A stretch of DNA of 64,000 nt from Paenibacillus daejeonensis DSM 15491 (GCF_000378385.1 NZ_KB899659.1:275418-339417); one strand, 5' to 3'. Numbered from the stretch's first letter, positions 24,716-33,872 are shown. The notes: a model not told the origin generated them from the letters alone. A program made the numbers and translations.

Positions 24716-26977
24716 ATGATGAAACGCCTGCTCCGATTTCGGCTTGCCTCCAGCTCACTGTTGGCCAAGTTGGTGCTGAGCTTTCTCAGCGTTATCTTGT
24801 TGCTCGCAGTATTCAATGTGGCCAGCTATCTCTACATGCGCAACAAGCTGTACGATGAAATCGTTCGTTACAATGAGCTTGGCATTAAACAGTCCGTCGA
24901 GAATTTCGAGAACCATTTCCGGTTAATGCACAGTACCTTGATGGCCATCACCCAATCGGACAAATGGATCGCCAACATGGGCGTATTGAGCCGGGTGCAG
25001 GAAAATGGCAGGTATGACAAAATCGCTGAGGTCAAGGAAGAGCTAACCGCCCTGTATACCAATCCTTTCTTACATATCGAGAATTTCATTCTTTATTTTC
25101 AAGAGGCGGGGTATGTGCTGGAGAAGGACGGAACCAGCAGCAGCGAGGTCATGTTCGGCAAATACTACGCAAGCGATGCGTATTCTCCGGCGTTCTGGTC
25201 CGAGCAACGTTCGAATGATTACTTCTTGCAAATGCTTCCAGCAGCGCGGTTCACGGAAACGACCGTCAATACGGAACGCTCGCTCGGTTTGCTCATGCCC
25301 GTCATGGTGAAGGCTGCGCCTTATGAAGAGGTGTATTGTATTCTCATGATGAATGTGAGCAAGCTCTATCAGTCGTATGCCTATTCCGGGAATACGCCAT
25401 TCTACATCCTGGACCGCGAGGGACGCACACTATATAACTCTCACGCTAGTGTCGAGGTCCGCCCGCCCGCCAGTTACATTGAAGGCAAGCATCACGAGCG
25501 GACGGGAGATCAATTTTATTTCTACGAGACAGGCGCAGCCACAGGGTTCACCTATGTACGCGTCACGCCGATTACCAGCATCACTGCCGAGATGTTGCGG
25601 CTGAATATTTTGCTGATTACCCTGCTGGCTGCAGCGATTCTAATCAGTGTCGTGACAGCTGTGCTGTTCAGCGTACGGCTGAACAATCCGATTAAACGGA
25701 TCATCGACATGCTGGAGCGCAAGCAGGTCGCTGCCGCTGCTACGACTACCAACATCAAGGAATTCGCAATTATCAGCGACCGAATGAGCCATATTCTTAA
25801 GACAAATGAGAAGATCAAGCTCGATCTGGACAACAAGAATACGCTGGTCCGGCAGTATGCGTATACGAACAAAGTGAAGAATATCCCGATGAATCTCAAC
25901 CTCAAGGAGCTCGATGACAGTGTTCAGGTGAATCGGCCTTACATCGGTGTCTTGTATCAGATTCAATTCAAGGAGCCGGAGCACAACTATGAGCAGGAAA
26001 TTCAACTGCTGTGGCGGCTTGTGCAAAACATGCTCAAGGACGCGTCCGAGGAGCCTGTGACGCTGCAAATGGAGCATAACCAGTTGATGTCGCTATTGTT
26101 CCGACCTGGTTCGCAGCGAGAGGTGCTGCTGGTACTGGAGACGCTCAAGCAACTGTTGAAGGTCGATGATTATATGTATCTGACGATTGCCGTCAGTCCG
26201 GTCTACACTGAGGATACGGCCTTCACCGATGCGTATGCCGCCCTCTCCCAGCTGCTCAAGGAACGTCGTTTGAATGAGGAGACGCAGATTATCGTTGAGC
26301 CAAGAGCGACGCTCACCCGGTCCTTGCACTTGACGGTTTCTCAGGGCGATGAGCTGCACACCCGTCTGACGTCCGGCAGCGAATCTGCAGTTATGGAGTG
26401 GATTGATCGTCAGCTGGAACAGCTGCGTCAACAGGATGCGGCCATTGAGGACTATCTGGCGTTTGCCAAAGGCGTAGCGGAACAACTGGAGAAAACGCTG
26501 CTGCAGCTTAACATTTCATCTGAGGGTACGATACTCGGCGATCCGGCAACCTTCCGCAGACTGCGGGATTACTATTCCACCGAGCAGCACCGGAGCTGGC
26601 ATCGTGAGCTGCTTGCTCCTGCACTTGAGCTGATCAGCAGCAAGCAGGAAACCAAGGACCCGGTAACCACGTTTGTCACAGCCTATCTGGATGAGCATCT
26701 GCATGAGGACATCAATCTTGACCTGGTTGCCGACAAGCTGAATATTACTCCCGGCTACTTATCCAGCTCGTTCAAAGAAAAAACCGGCACCAACTTCAGC
26801 GACTATCTAAACGACCTGCGCATTCGCAGAGCCAAGGAGCATCTGACCAACCTTGAACTGCGCATCCAGGATGTCGCGGGCCTGGTCGGATACCACAACG
26901 TCAATTCGTTCATTCGGATGTTCAAGCGCTATGCCGGCATCACCCCCGGTGAATACCGCAAGCGAAATGTGCGCTGA
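24716..26977 (+). CDS. Membrane-bound AraC-family sensor regulator
   Basis: A 753-residue one-component regulator. A membrane helix at about 17-38 is followed by an extracytoplasmic Cache-like domain of about 240 residues and a second helix near 285-305. A long cytosolic linker leads to the C-terminal AraC DNA-binding domain with both helix-turn-helix motifs (INLDLVADKLNITPGYLSSS and RIQDVAGLVGYHNVNSFIRM). This layout is common in Paenibacillus next to LplABC-type importers. The start at 24716 was chosen for GGAGGT nine bases upstream; the frame is open 24 codons further. It probably senses an extracellular sugar or a loaded binding protein and activates the divergent operon. Confidence 0.92.
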   Translation: MMKRLLRFRLASSSLLAKLVLSFLSVILLLAVFNVASYLYMRNKLYDEIVRYNELGIKQSVENFENHFRLMHSTLMAITQSDKWIANMGVLSRVQENGRYDKIAEVKEELTALYTNPFLHIENFILYFQEAGYVLEKDGTSSSEVMFGKYYASDAYSPAFWSEQRSNDYFLQMLPAARFTETTVNTERSLGLLMPVMVKAAPYEEVYCILMMNVSKLYQSYAYSGNTPFYILDREGRTLYNSHASVEVRPPASYIEGKHHERTGDQFYFYETGAATGFTYVRVTPITSITAEMLRLNILLITLLAAAILISVVTAVLFSVRLNNPIKRIIDMLERKQVAAAATTTNIKEFAIISDRMSHILKTNEKIKLDLDNKNTLVRQYAYTNKVKNIPMNLNLKELDDSVQVNRPYIGVLYQIQFKEPEHNYEQEIQLLWRLVQNMLKDASEEPVTLQMEHNQLMSLLFRPGSQREVLLVLETLKQLLKVDDYMYLTIAVSPVYTEDTAFTDAYAALSQLLKERRLNEETQIIVEPRATLTRSLHLTVSQGDELHTRLTSGSESAVMEWIDRQLEQLRQQDAAIEDYLAFAKGVAEQLEKTLLQLNISSEGTILGDPATFRRLRDYYSTEQHRSWHRELLAPALELISSKQETKDPVTTFVTAYLDEHLHEDINLDLVADKLNITPGYLSSSFKEKTGTNFSDYLNDLRIRRAKEHLTNLELRIQDVAGLVGYHNVNSFIRMFKRYAGITPGEYRKRNVR

Positions 26978-27002
26978 CAGAGGAAATAAAAAGATAAAAG
27001 CG

Positions 27003-27198
27003 TGGTGAAAAAAGGGCCTACGGCTTGCAAATCGTTCTTACGATCGCTGTTGTTCCCAGAATTCTTGATTTGATAACCTCTATAGAGGTTGAATTCTGGG
27101 AACAAAGGCGAACGCTAAACGCTTTCTGCAAGAAAGCGACTTCGAAAGCATATGCTTTTCTCCAGAACCGATTTACACCTCTTCGGCAGGTTTTCACC
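27003..27198. repeat. MITE-like structured element, copy 3 (divergent, opposite orientation)
   Basis: About 196 bp, related to copies 1 and 2 in reverse orientation. The ends are GGTGAAAA-type inverted repeats. The main dyad is TTGTTCCCAGAATTC (27049-27064) with GAATTCTGGGAACAA (27091-27105), and the central hairpin is AACCTCTATAGAGGTT (27075-27090). Two further small hairpins (GCTTTCTGCAAGAAAGC and GAAAGCATATGCTTTC) are extra compared with copies 1 and 2. Base changes relative to copies 1 and 2 are compensated across both stems. It follows the AraC-type gene by about 25 bases. Confidence 0.7.
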
Positions 27199-27298
27199 AA
27201 TCTTTTAAGGATTTAAGAGATAGAACTGGATGAAGAAAGGCATCCGTTCACCTGAATCCCGAGGCTCACAAAGGTGACGGACCAACTTGTCTGTAAAT

Positions 27299-27560
27299 AA
27301 AGGTGCGTTACTGCTGGGGGTTGGCGGATTTACGACCATGCAAAGGAACAAAGGTGTGCTACTGCCGATAATTAGTGGTTTTACGGATCTGTAGGGGAAG
27401 AAAGGTGTGTTATTGACGACGGCTGGAGGTTCTACTCACCTGTAGAGGAAGAAAAGTGCGTTACTGCTGGCGGTTGACGGTTCTACTCACCTGTAGAGGA
27501 AGAAAGGTGTGTTATTACCGACGGTTGGCGGTTCTACTCACCTGTAGAGGAAGGAAGGTG
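27299..27560. repeat. 51-bp tandem repeat, five units plus a partial sixth
   Basis: Units start at 27299, 27350, 27401, 27452, 27503 and (partial) 27554, each exactly 51 bases apart and opening with AAAGGTGTG or a variant. The later units share GGCGGTTCTACTCACCTG and TAGAGGAAG. No frame stays open through the array, so it is not coding. Units 3-5 are more alike than 1-2. Nothing recognisable lies in the short stretches on either side (27200-27298, 27561-27662). Confidence 0.85.
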
Positions 27561-27662
27561 TGTTACAGATACAGACTGCGGTAGGTGAATCTGCCAGGCT
27601 CCCGGCCGACTTCCAAGACTGGTGGATTGAAGGATGTCTACCTCCTCTTCATCCGATAATTC

Positions 27663-27707
27663 AAAAGGACCTCATTTCTCACCTAAACGTGAGTATGAGG
27701 TCCTTTT
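27663..27707 (-). terminator. Intrinsic terminator of the ribose-type ABC operon
   Basis: AAAAGGACCTCAT (27663-27675) pairs perfectly with ATGAGGTCCTTTT (27695-27707), with an inner CTCAC/GTGAG stem. It lies 18 bases beyond the permease stop. Confidence 0.8.
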
Positions 27708-27725
27708 CATTGGCTTGACTTGGTA

Positions 27726-28718
27726 TTAGTGCTTGCGCTTGTAATAGGTAATGGCCAGAGCCAGGGCGAGCACGGAACCCTTCACGATGTCCATTGCATA
27801 GTACGGAACGGACATCATGATGAGTCCGTATGAGAGAATTTGAATCAGGAGTGCGCCAAAAAAGGTGCCGAGCGCGTTGGGCTTGCCTGCTCCCAGAACC
27901 GAGTAGCCGATGAAGGCCGCCGCGACGGCATCCATCAGCATAGGGCCGCCCGAATTGACCTCGGCGACCATGACCCGTGCGCCAATCATAATTCCGCCAA
28001 TCGTTGCTAACAGTGCCGAGATCAAGTAGGCGGCCAGTCGGTACCGGCTGACTGGGAGCCCGGACAGCTCGGCTGCTTCACGGTTACCGCCGATCATGTA
28101 CATGTAACGACCATGCTTGGTGTATTGCAAAAAGAGATGTGTCAGCAGCACGACAACAAGCATGATGATAATAATCCATGGTACTTTGCCGATTTTGCCG
28201 AACAGCGCCGGAATCGTACCTGTCGCATAGTCCCCGCTTGGCATAATCATATTTTGCGATACCGTTGCTCCACGGGTGTAGGTGAGAGCGATGCCCTGAA
28301 AAATAAACATCGTCGCGAGGGTCATCAGCATGTCCTGAATTTTGAAGTTAATGACGAGGAAGGCATTGACCACCCCGACAACAAGACAGAACAGGATCGT
28401 TAAACCAATGCCGACACCCATTGACTGGCCGTGCCAGACAAATAGCGAAATGACAATGGCATTCGCTAGAGAAGCCGTCGAGCCGATCGACAAGTCGAAC
28501 CCACCAACCGCCAGCGAGACCGTCAACCCTGTAGCTATAATAGTGCTAACTGAAACCGCCAGCAGAATGTTGATGAGTGAAGAACTGGTCAAGAAATTAT
28601 CGGTAAAGATACCGAAAAACGCAATCAATAGGACGATCGTCAATAGCGTGCCGTATTTGTACATAAAATCGATGAAAGAAAACGAGTTTTTGTGCTTGGC
28701 TCGAGCCGTGGCGTTCAT
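27726..28718 (-). CDS. Ribose/galactose-type ABC transporter permease
   Basis: A 330-residue permease of the RbsC/MglC/YjfF family (BPD_transp_2). About eight to ten hydrophobic helices are visible, with the family strings GGFDLSIGSTASLANAIV, GGNREAAELSGLPVSRYR, AAFIGYSVLGAGKPN and GTFFGALLIQIL. The ATG at 28718 overlaps the stop of the ATPase gene (ATGA) and has GGGAGGA upstream. It pairs with the RbsA-type ATPase and RbsB-type binding protein in a complete import operon. The sugar is not determined. Confidence 0.93.
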   Translation of the reverse strand: MNATARAKHKNSFSFIDFMYKYGTLLTIVLLIAFFGIFTDNFLTSSSLINILLAVSVSTIIATGLTVSLAVGGFDLSIGSTASLANAIVISLFVWHGQSMGVGIGLTILFCLVVGVVNAFLVINFKIQDMLMTLATMFIFQGIALTYTRGATVSQNMIMPSGDYATGTIPALFGKIGKVPWIIIIMLVVVLLTHLFLQYTKHGRYMYMIGGNREAAELSGLPVSRYRLAAYLISALLATIGGIMIGARVMVAEVNSGGPMLMDAVAAAFIGYSVLGAGKPNALGTFFGALLIQILSYGLIMMSVPYYAMDIVKGSVLALALAITYYKRKH

Positions 28719-30241
28719 GCTTGTCCTCCCCCAGTGCAATAAATCATAAGTTCCTCTTCATCCGTATCATCCGAGTCCAGCTCCCGGACGATCCGGCCAT
28801 CGTACATGACGTAGATCCGGTCCGTGATGCCGATAATTTCGTTCAGCTCACTGGAGGCGTAAAGGACGCTTTTGCCGCGGGCGGCCAAACCGGCAATGAG
28901 CTCAAAGATATCCTTCTTTGCCCCGACATCGACGCCCTTGGTCGGTTCATCGAAGATATACACCTCGCTGTCCGCAAGCAGCCATTTGCCGATCGCTACC
29001 TTTTGCTGGTTGCCTCCCGACAGATTGCGCACCAATGTACGCTCGCTCGGTGTTTTGATGCCAAGACGTTCGATCATCTCGGTAGCGGCCCGCTTTTCTT
29101 TGGCCGGACTGAGCCAGGCCATCGCTCTCGTGAAACGGGACAGTACGGCGGCCGTCAGATTGGTCCCTACAGGCTCGTGAACAAAAATCCCTTCCCTTCG
29201 CCTTTCTTCAGGGATTAAGGCAATCCCTTGCTTGACCGCCTGATTCGGCGAACGCAGCCGCAGCTTGCGGCCGTGCAGCGTGACTTCAGAAACGGCACCG
29301 GGACTGGCACCGAACAACGCCCGGCACAGCTCAGTCTTGCCGGCGCCGACCAGCCCCGCCAGTCCGACGACTTCGCCTTTCTTCAGGTGCAGCTGGATGT
29401 CATGAAGCATGCCCCCGTCGCTCAGTCCAGTAACCGCAAGAGCAGTCTCTCCCACAACTGGCGTCCGATCCGGGAACTGCTGCTCCATTCGCTGACCTAG
29501 CATATACTGCACAATGGTAGCTTGGTCCATATCAGAGAGCTGTCCCGTAATGACCCCCTTGCCGTCACGCATCACGGTGATATCCTCGCAGATTTCATAC
29601 AGCTCAGGCAAACGATGAGAGATGAAGATGATGCCGACGCCTTCACTCTTGAGCTGGCGGACCAGTGTAAAAAGCCGGGCCGTCTCACTACTGCTCAGAG
29701 GCGCCGTCGGTTCGTCGAGAATCAGAAACCTGCAATCGACCGCAACAGCCCGGGCAATCAACACCATCTGCTTCTCTGCCAGCGTCAGCTCACTCACAAG
29801 CTTGCGTGTTGGGATCGAGATCCCCATCCGTTTCAACACTGCCCCTGCAGCTTCATGAAGCTCGCGCCAGCGGATGAATTGACGGCCGCCCATCCCATGA
29901 ACCGTCTGATCGAGCATAATATTCTCGCCTACACTCAGGTAGGCGATCAACGCTGTATCTACCTCCTGGTAGACAATCTGAATACCGATTGCTTTGGCAT
30001 CACGCGGCGAGCGGATCGATGCTGTAGTACCATCGACATGAATCTCGCCGACATAATGATCATAGGCGCCTGCAAGCACCTTCATGAGCGTAGACTTCCC
30101 TGCTCCGTTGGCGCCAATCAGTGCGTGCGTCCGCCCGCTGGCAGCAGCGAAATCCACATTGGACAGTGCCTGCACGCCCGGAAAAGCGATAGAGATGCTC
30201 CGCATCTCCAAACCGCCGCGAGCCGGCTCATTCATCATCAT
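28715..30241 (-). CDS. Sugar ABC transporter ATP-binding protein (RbsA/MglA type)
   Basis: A 508-residue protein with two ABC domains. Domain 1 (about 10-245) has Walker A GANGAGKST, a degenerate signature (SELTLAEKQM) and Walker B LILDEPTAPL. Domain 2 (about 255-500) has an atypical Walker A-like GLVGAGKTE, signature NLSGGNQQK and YIFDEPTKGVD. This pattern of asymmetry is normal for the family. It energises sugar import with the adjacent permease. It lies between the binding protein and permease genes. Confidence 0.95.
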   Translation of the reverse strand: MMMNEPARGGLEMRSISIAFPGVQALSNVDFAAASGRTHALIGANGAGKSTLMKVLAGAYDHYVGEIHVDGTTASIRSPRDAKAIGIQIVYQEVDTALIAYLSVGENIMLDQTVHGMGGRQFIRWRELHEAAGAVLKRMGISIPTRKLVSELTLAEKQMVLIARAVAVDCRFLILDEPTAPLSSSETARLFTLVRQLKSEGVGIIFISHRLPELYEICEDITVMRDGKGVITGQLSDMDQATIVQYMLGQRMEQQFPDRTPVVGETALAVTGLSDGGMLHDIQLHLKKGEVVGLAGLVGAGKTELCRALFGASPGAVSEVTLHGRKLRLRSPNQAVKQGIALIPEERRREGIFVHEPVGTNLTAAVLSRFTRAMAWLSPAKEKRAATEMIERLGIKTPSERTLVRNLSGGNQQKVAIGKWLLADSEVYIFDEPTKGVDVGAKKDIFELIAGLAARGKSVLYASSELNEIIGITDRIYVMYDGRIVRELDSDDTDEEELMIYCTGGGQA

Positions 30242-30266
30242 CGCTCTCCTTCCCTAAACAGGATTG

Positions 30267-30295
30267 GGCGCCCTTATGTCAGACATAAGAGCGCC
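30267..30295. other. Intercistronic stem-loop between binding protein and ATPase genes
   Basis: GGCGCCCTTATGTC pairs with GACATAAGAGCGCC (one mismatch) around a one-base loop, 60-90 bases after the binding-protein stop. On the transcribed minus strand no T-run follows, so it looks like an mRNA stabiliser or partial attenuator. Confidence 0.6.
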
Positions 30296-30359
30296 TTTTG
30301 GTTAAATCCCGTAAGGCAGCTGCCTTACGCAGTATAGAAGGTCATGGACTCGGCAAATC

Positions 30360-31490
30360 TTAATTGCCAGCAGCCGCTTTCCGTTCTTTCATCCAATCTT
30401 CCTCGAAGGCATCGGTCACGCCCCAGCCTGGAATCAGGTCGGCCAGATTCACCATGTTGACCGGTTCACTGGACTGTCTCAGCGTTTCAACGTCAATGAG
30501 TGTAGCTTCAAGGCTGTATTCCGCGGGTGTTTCTTCCCCGTTCATCTTCTTGGCCAGCAAACGCATGTTGACTTGACCAATCATCATCGGATCCACTGCA
30601 GCCGTAGCAACCCAAGGGCTATTCTCTTCCTGCATCAGCTGCAGATCCGCATTGGAGACGTCGATACCGTAGATTTTGATCTCGGTCCGGCCAGCTTCCT
30701 TCAGTGCGCGGGCTGCCCCGATCGCAAATGCGTCCCATGTCGCGAAGATTGCATCAATCTCGCCTTCTGGATGCTTAGTCAGCATGGCTGCAACTGCATT
30801 CTGTGTCTGTACGGACACATCACCAGCTGCTGTTCCGAAACGCTCAACCTCCGACCAGCCCGGGTTCTGAGACAGCATGTCCTGGAACACCGCATTCCGG
30901 CGCACCATTGGCGGGAAGCCGTCTACCCAGAGGTATACGATCTTCGCATCATCGCCTTGCTCTTCAGCCAGACGATCCAGCGCCAATTGAGCGAGTGATT
31001 CATCGTTTTGCGAAGTCAGCGTGACGCCTTCAATCGCAGCCAGCTCAGGTGTTGAGTCAAAGGCAACAACAGGCACACCATTGTCGGACAGCTTCTGAAC
31101 TGCTTCGACTGTAGCCGGGTCATCACCATGCGAGATGATAATGCCGTCATAATCTCCTGCGGTCGCTTGTGCGATCGCGTCATGGAACTTGGTCGTTTCG
31201 CCATTGGCCGAGAACGTATCGACTTTGTAGCCGAGCGCCTCGCCTTCCTTCTTGGCACCTGCCAGATATTGTGCAGTATGGTCGTCTCCACCGATTTTGC
31301 GGATGACCATGACTCGTTTTTCATCATCTTCTGTGTTACTAGCCGCGCCATTGTTGGCCGGTGCATTGGCATTGGTTCCCCCATCGGTTCCAGCGGTGTT
31401 GTTGTTTGGGCCAGCTTGTCCACAGCCAGTCACGATCAAGACGACCGCCAACAGCAGCATGGCCAGCTTCTGATACGTTGCTTGCTTCAT
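30360..31490 (-). CDS. Sugar ABC transporter substrate-binding lipoprotein (RbsB type)
   Basis: A 376-residue lipoprotein. The lipobox is LIVTGCGQAG (Cys about residue 23), an Asn/Ala/Gly-rich linker follows, and the periplasmic-binding-protein type 1 fold (Peripla_BP_4) starts at about residue 58: RVMVIRKIGGDDHTAQYLAGAKKEGEA is its opening in split form, and ISHGDDPATVEAVQKL, GVPVVAFDS and YGIDVSNADLQLMQ follow. It binds a pentose, hexose or autoinducer-like sugar. It is the first gene of the operon, with a good promoter upstream at 31538-31566 and an intercistronic hairpin downstream. Confidence 0.93.
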   Translation of the reverse strand: MKQATYQKLAMLLLAVVLIVTGCGQAGPNNNTAGTDGGTNANAPANNGAASNTEDDEKRVMVIRKIGGDDHTAQYLAGAKKEGEALGYKVDTFSANGETTKFHDAIAQATAGDYDGIIISHGDDPATVEAVQKLSDNGVPVVAFDSTPELAAIEGVTLTSQNDESLAQLALDRLAEEQGDDAKIVYLWVDGFPPMVRRNAVFQDMLSQNPGWSEVERFGTAAGDVSVQTQNAVAAMLTKHPEGEIDAIFATWDAFAIGAARALKEAGRTEIKIYGIDVSNADLQLMQEENSPWVATAAVDPMMIGQVNMRLLAKKMNGEETPAEYSLEATLIDVETLRQSSEPVNMVNLADLIPGWGVTDAFEEDWMKERKAAAGN

Positions 31491-31537
31491 TGCTCTTTCT
31501 CTCTCCTTTAATTAAAAAACTCTCACTAATACTAGTA

Positions 31538-31566
31538 ATCCTATAGGATATACAGAGAATCGTCAA
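31538..31566 (-). promoter_or_regulatory. SigA-type promoter of the ribose-type ABC operon
   Basis: On the minus strand TTGACG (31561-31566) is followed after 17 bases by TAGGAT (31538-31543), 48 bases upstream of the binding-protein start codon. No repressor gene is adjacent and no operator stands out. Confidence 0.55.
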
Positions 31567-31703
31567 CTCATTTTTGCCTGAACTTCGCCAAGCTCCTGCA
31601 GCCGACAATTTCCGCCAGTACCTCCTGCCATTCGACACCTTATCTTACCAAAAATCCGATGCTTTGGGAATAGCTTGCGACCCCCTGGTGAGGTCAACAC
31701 AAA

Positions 31704-31742
31704 AAGCCGGGTCCCGTGCCTTGAAAGGCAGGTCCCGGCTTA
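31704..31742 (-). terminator. Intrinsic terminator of the htrA-like gene
   Basis: A 17-bp stem with one mismatch (AAGCCGGGTCCCGTGCC with GGCAGGTCCCGGCTT) around TTGAAA. On the minus strand it ends in TTTTTGTG. It is 16 bases past the protease stop. Confidence 0.85.
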
Positions 31743-31757
31743 AAACGCACACGAATT

Positions 31758-33059
31758 TTAGCTAATTGTCGTTGTCTGGTTGCGGTCGCCAATTCGAACA
31801 TCAATCGTTAGCTGCTCCTCATTTCTAACTACGGTCAGCTTGAGCTCGCCGCCTACTTGGGCGGACTGAATCAATTCCGTCAGATCTGTGGTGCTGCCGA
31901 TCGCTTCTCCATTGGCTTCGATAATAATGTCGCCCGGCTGCAATCCTGCCTGTGCGGCGGGATCTCCCTCTTGTACGAAGGCTACGCCCACGCCTTCATC
32001 GTCCGACAGTCCCAGATTCCCTCTCATCTGAGGGGTAAGATCCTGCAGGCTCACACCAATATAAGGCGATGGAATCGGCTGATCGTTCAGCAGATTATCA
32101 AGCACGGACTTGATGGTGCTCGTCGGTATGGCGAATCCGATGCCCTGGGCGTCGCTGCTCACTGCCGTATTAATTCCGATCACTTGACCTTTCATGTTGA
32201 GCAGAGGTCCGCCAGAGTTGCCGGGATTGATCGCCGTATCGGTCTGCAGCAAATGCTTGTAATTGCGCGTTCCTTCCTGATCCGGAATGGTGATCGAGCG
32301 TTCGCTTGCACTCAACACACCTGTGGTTACTGTGTAATCAAGATCATACGGATTGCCGATGGCCACGACCCATTCGCCGATTTTCATCTGATCCGATTCG
32401 CCCAGCTCCAGGTAAGGGAATGCTGTCTCCCCTTCGATCTTGAGCACGGCCAGATCCAGCTCATAGCTGCTCCCCACCACCTGAGCTACAAAGGGTTCAT
32501 CATAGCCCTGCAGCGTTACTTTGACCTGCTCCGCCCCATGAATAACATGTTCGTTGGTCAGAATGTAGCCTTCCGGATCAAATACAAACCCCGTTCCCAG
32601 CCCACTCTCGACCAAATCCCCGCCTTCACTGCTTCCACCTTGCATGCCATACCAGCCAAACCCGCTGTTGCTTGCTCTCGATTCCGCTCCAATCCGCACC
32701 ACTGCCGGTCCGGCCTGCTCGGCAATATCGGCAACCGAGCCCGTCCCACTCGGGGACGAATAGGAGACGTTCTCCACCCTTGGGCTGTTGGCGCCCTGAA
32801 CCGGAGTCGAATCTCCGGTGAACAGATTATAGTGGTCAGAGGCAAACATCAAACTGCCAATCAGCAGCGCACCAGCCATGAAAGCCGGGAAAATGCCTCG
32901 CCCGCGCTGGCCGCGATCAGAGCCTGAGGGTCTCCGTTTGACGGCCTCCAGCTCCTGATTGTTATCTGAAGACGGAATAACCTCATACACGGTTCTTTCC
33001 TCTGCGCGATCATGTTGGCTGTGTGTGCTGTAATCATCATTTCTATAACGGTTATCCAT
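31758..33059 (-). CDS. HtrA/DegP-like membrane-anchored serine protease
   Basis: A 433-residue protease. A cytosolic N region of about 57 residues is followed by a membrane anchor (about 58-74) and an extracytoplasmic trypsin-like domain with His in TNEHVIHG, Asp in LDLAVLKI and Ser in INPGNSGGPLL. A C-terminal PDZ domain (about 330-425) begins IGVSLQDLTP. This matches the Bacillus HtrA/HtrB/YycK group that degrades misfolded proteins at the membrane. CGGAGGG is upstream. It stands alone with its own terminator; no CssRS-type operator was recognised. Confidence 0.95.
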   Translation of the reverse strand: MDNRYRNDDYSTHSQHDRAEERTVYEVIPSSDNNQELEAVKRRPSGSDRGQRGRGIFPAFMAGALLIGSLMFASDHYNLFTGDSTPVQGANSPRVENVSYSSPSGTGSVADIAEQAGPAVVRIGAESRASNSGFGWYGMQGGSSEGGDLVESGLGTGFVFDPEGYILTNEHVIHGAEQVKVTLQGYDEPFVAQVVGSSYELDLAVLKIEGETAFPYLELGESDQMKIGEWVVAIGNPYDLDYTVTTGVLSASERSITIPDQEGTRNYKHLLQTDTAINPGNSGGPLLNMKGQVIGINTAVSSDAQGIGFAIPTSTIKSVLDNLLNDQPIPSPYIGVSLQDLTPQMRGNLGLSDDEGVGVAFVQEGDPAAQAGLQPGDIIIEANGEAIGSTTDLTELIQSAQVGGELKLTVVRNEEQLTIDVRIGDRNQTTTIS

Positions 33060-33182
33060 GTTCTATCCCTCCGTATTGGGTTCGTTGTGTCGTTCGATGT
33101 ACTTATCGTAACGTCCACGCCTGAAACCAATCTGAAAGGAAGCTTATGTGAAATTAAATGTTTGCTGAAAAGAAGCTTAAAA

Positions 33183-33219
33183 ACCCCGCCTGCGCCGAGC
33201 TGTCGGACACAAGCGGGGT
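33183..33219 (-). terminator. Probable terminator of the pentapeptide-repeat gene
   Basis: ACCCCGC (33183-33189) pairs with GCGGGGT (33213-33219); on the minus strand TTTTTAAGC follows. It starts 8 bases after the stop codon. Confidence 0.65.
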
Positions 33220-33227
33220 CATGCGTG

Positions 33228-33872
33228 CTACGCGTCTACAATTAATCCAAGCAGTGGTGCAAAAGCAATCGCCTGGGCAGGAGAAATCTTGCACCCGCGT
33301 AAATCGCCAGGTTCAGCATCGATTGCGTCAAATTCGCAGGAGCTCAAATCCAGGCCAGCCAGCTTGACACCTGTTAGCTGGATTTGATCCACATTAGAGC
33401 GGGTAATCGACACTTCCTGGAACGAAGCCTGATAGGCATCAGCATTCATCATTGCACATTGGTCGAAGCTTACGCGTTTCAAGTCTGCATACCTCATATT
33501 CATGTACCGCATGTCACAATTTTCAAAGCTCACCTGCCGCAGCGTAGCTTCCGACAACTCAAGCCCCATCAGCTTGCAGTCCCGAAACAATACACGGTGC
33601 ATAATAGCATTGCTCAAATCAAGGTTGGACAGATCGCAATGCTCAAAGATGACATCGACCCATTCGCTCTCATCCACCCGATATGCAGTAGCATCGACAT
33701 GGCGGAAATGAAAGGAATCGATCGTCATCTTCCCTTGCAGCCTGGCCTCCAATCGTTCATGACTTATGGACCCCTTGTCCACATAGCCATCCTCGTTCAG
33801 ACGCTCCACCAACTCTGCTGCCGTATATACAGCGAGCTGATCGGGCAGCCTCGGTTTATCATGCTTGGTCAT
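33228..33872 (-). CDS. Pentapeptide-repeat protein
   Basis: A 214-residue protein. After an N-terminal segment of about 50 residues, repeats of the A/C/S-D/N-L/F-x-x type run from about residue 55 to 195 (for example LSNLDLSNAIMHRVLF, CDMRYMNMRYADLKRVSF, LAGLDLSSCEFDAID). They predict a right-handed quadrilateral beta-helix. The final helix ISPAQAIAFAPLLGLIV resembles the C-terminal dimerising helix of Qnr/MfpA-like DNA-mimic proteins, so gyrase interaction is possible but unproven. Its start overlaps the end of the upstream lipoprotein gene by 14 bases, implying co-translation. Confidence 0.88.
   Translation of the reverse strand: MTKHDKPRLPDQLAVYTAAELVERLNEDGYVDKGSISHERLEARLQGKMTIDSFHFRHVDATAYRVDESEWVDVIFEHCDLSNLDLSNAIMHRVLFRDCKLMGLELSEATLRQVSFENCDMRYMNMRYADLKRVSFDQCAMMNADAYQASFQEVSITRSNVDQIQLTGVKLAGLDLSSCEFDAIDAEPGDLRGCKISPAQAIAFAPLLGLIVDA

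Noticed and set aside
27299-27560. Regular repeats that could suggest a CRISPR array
   Set aside because: The 51-base units abut directly without unique spacers, the units are degenerate, and no cas gene is in the window.
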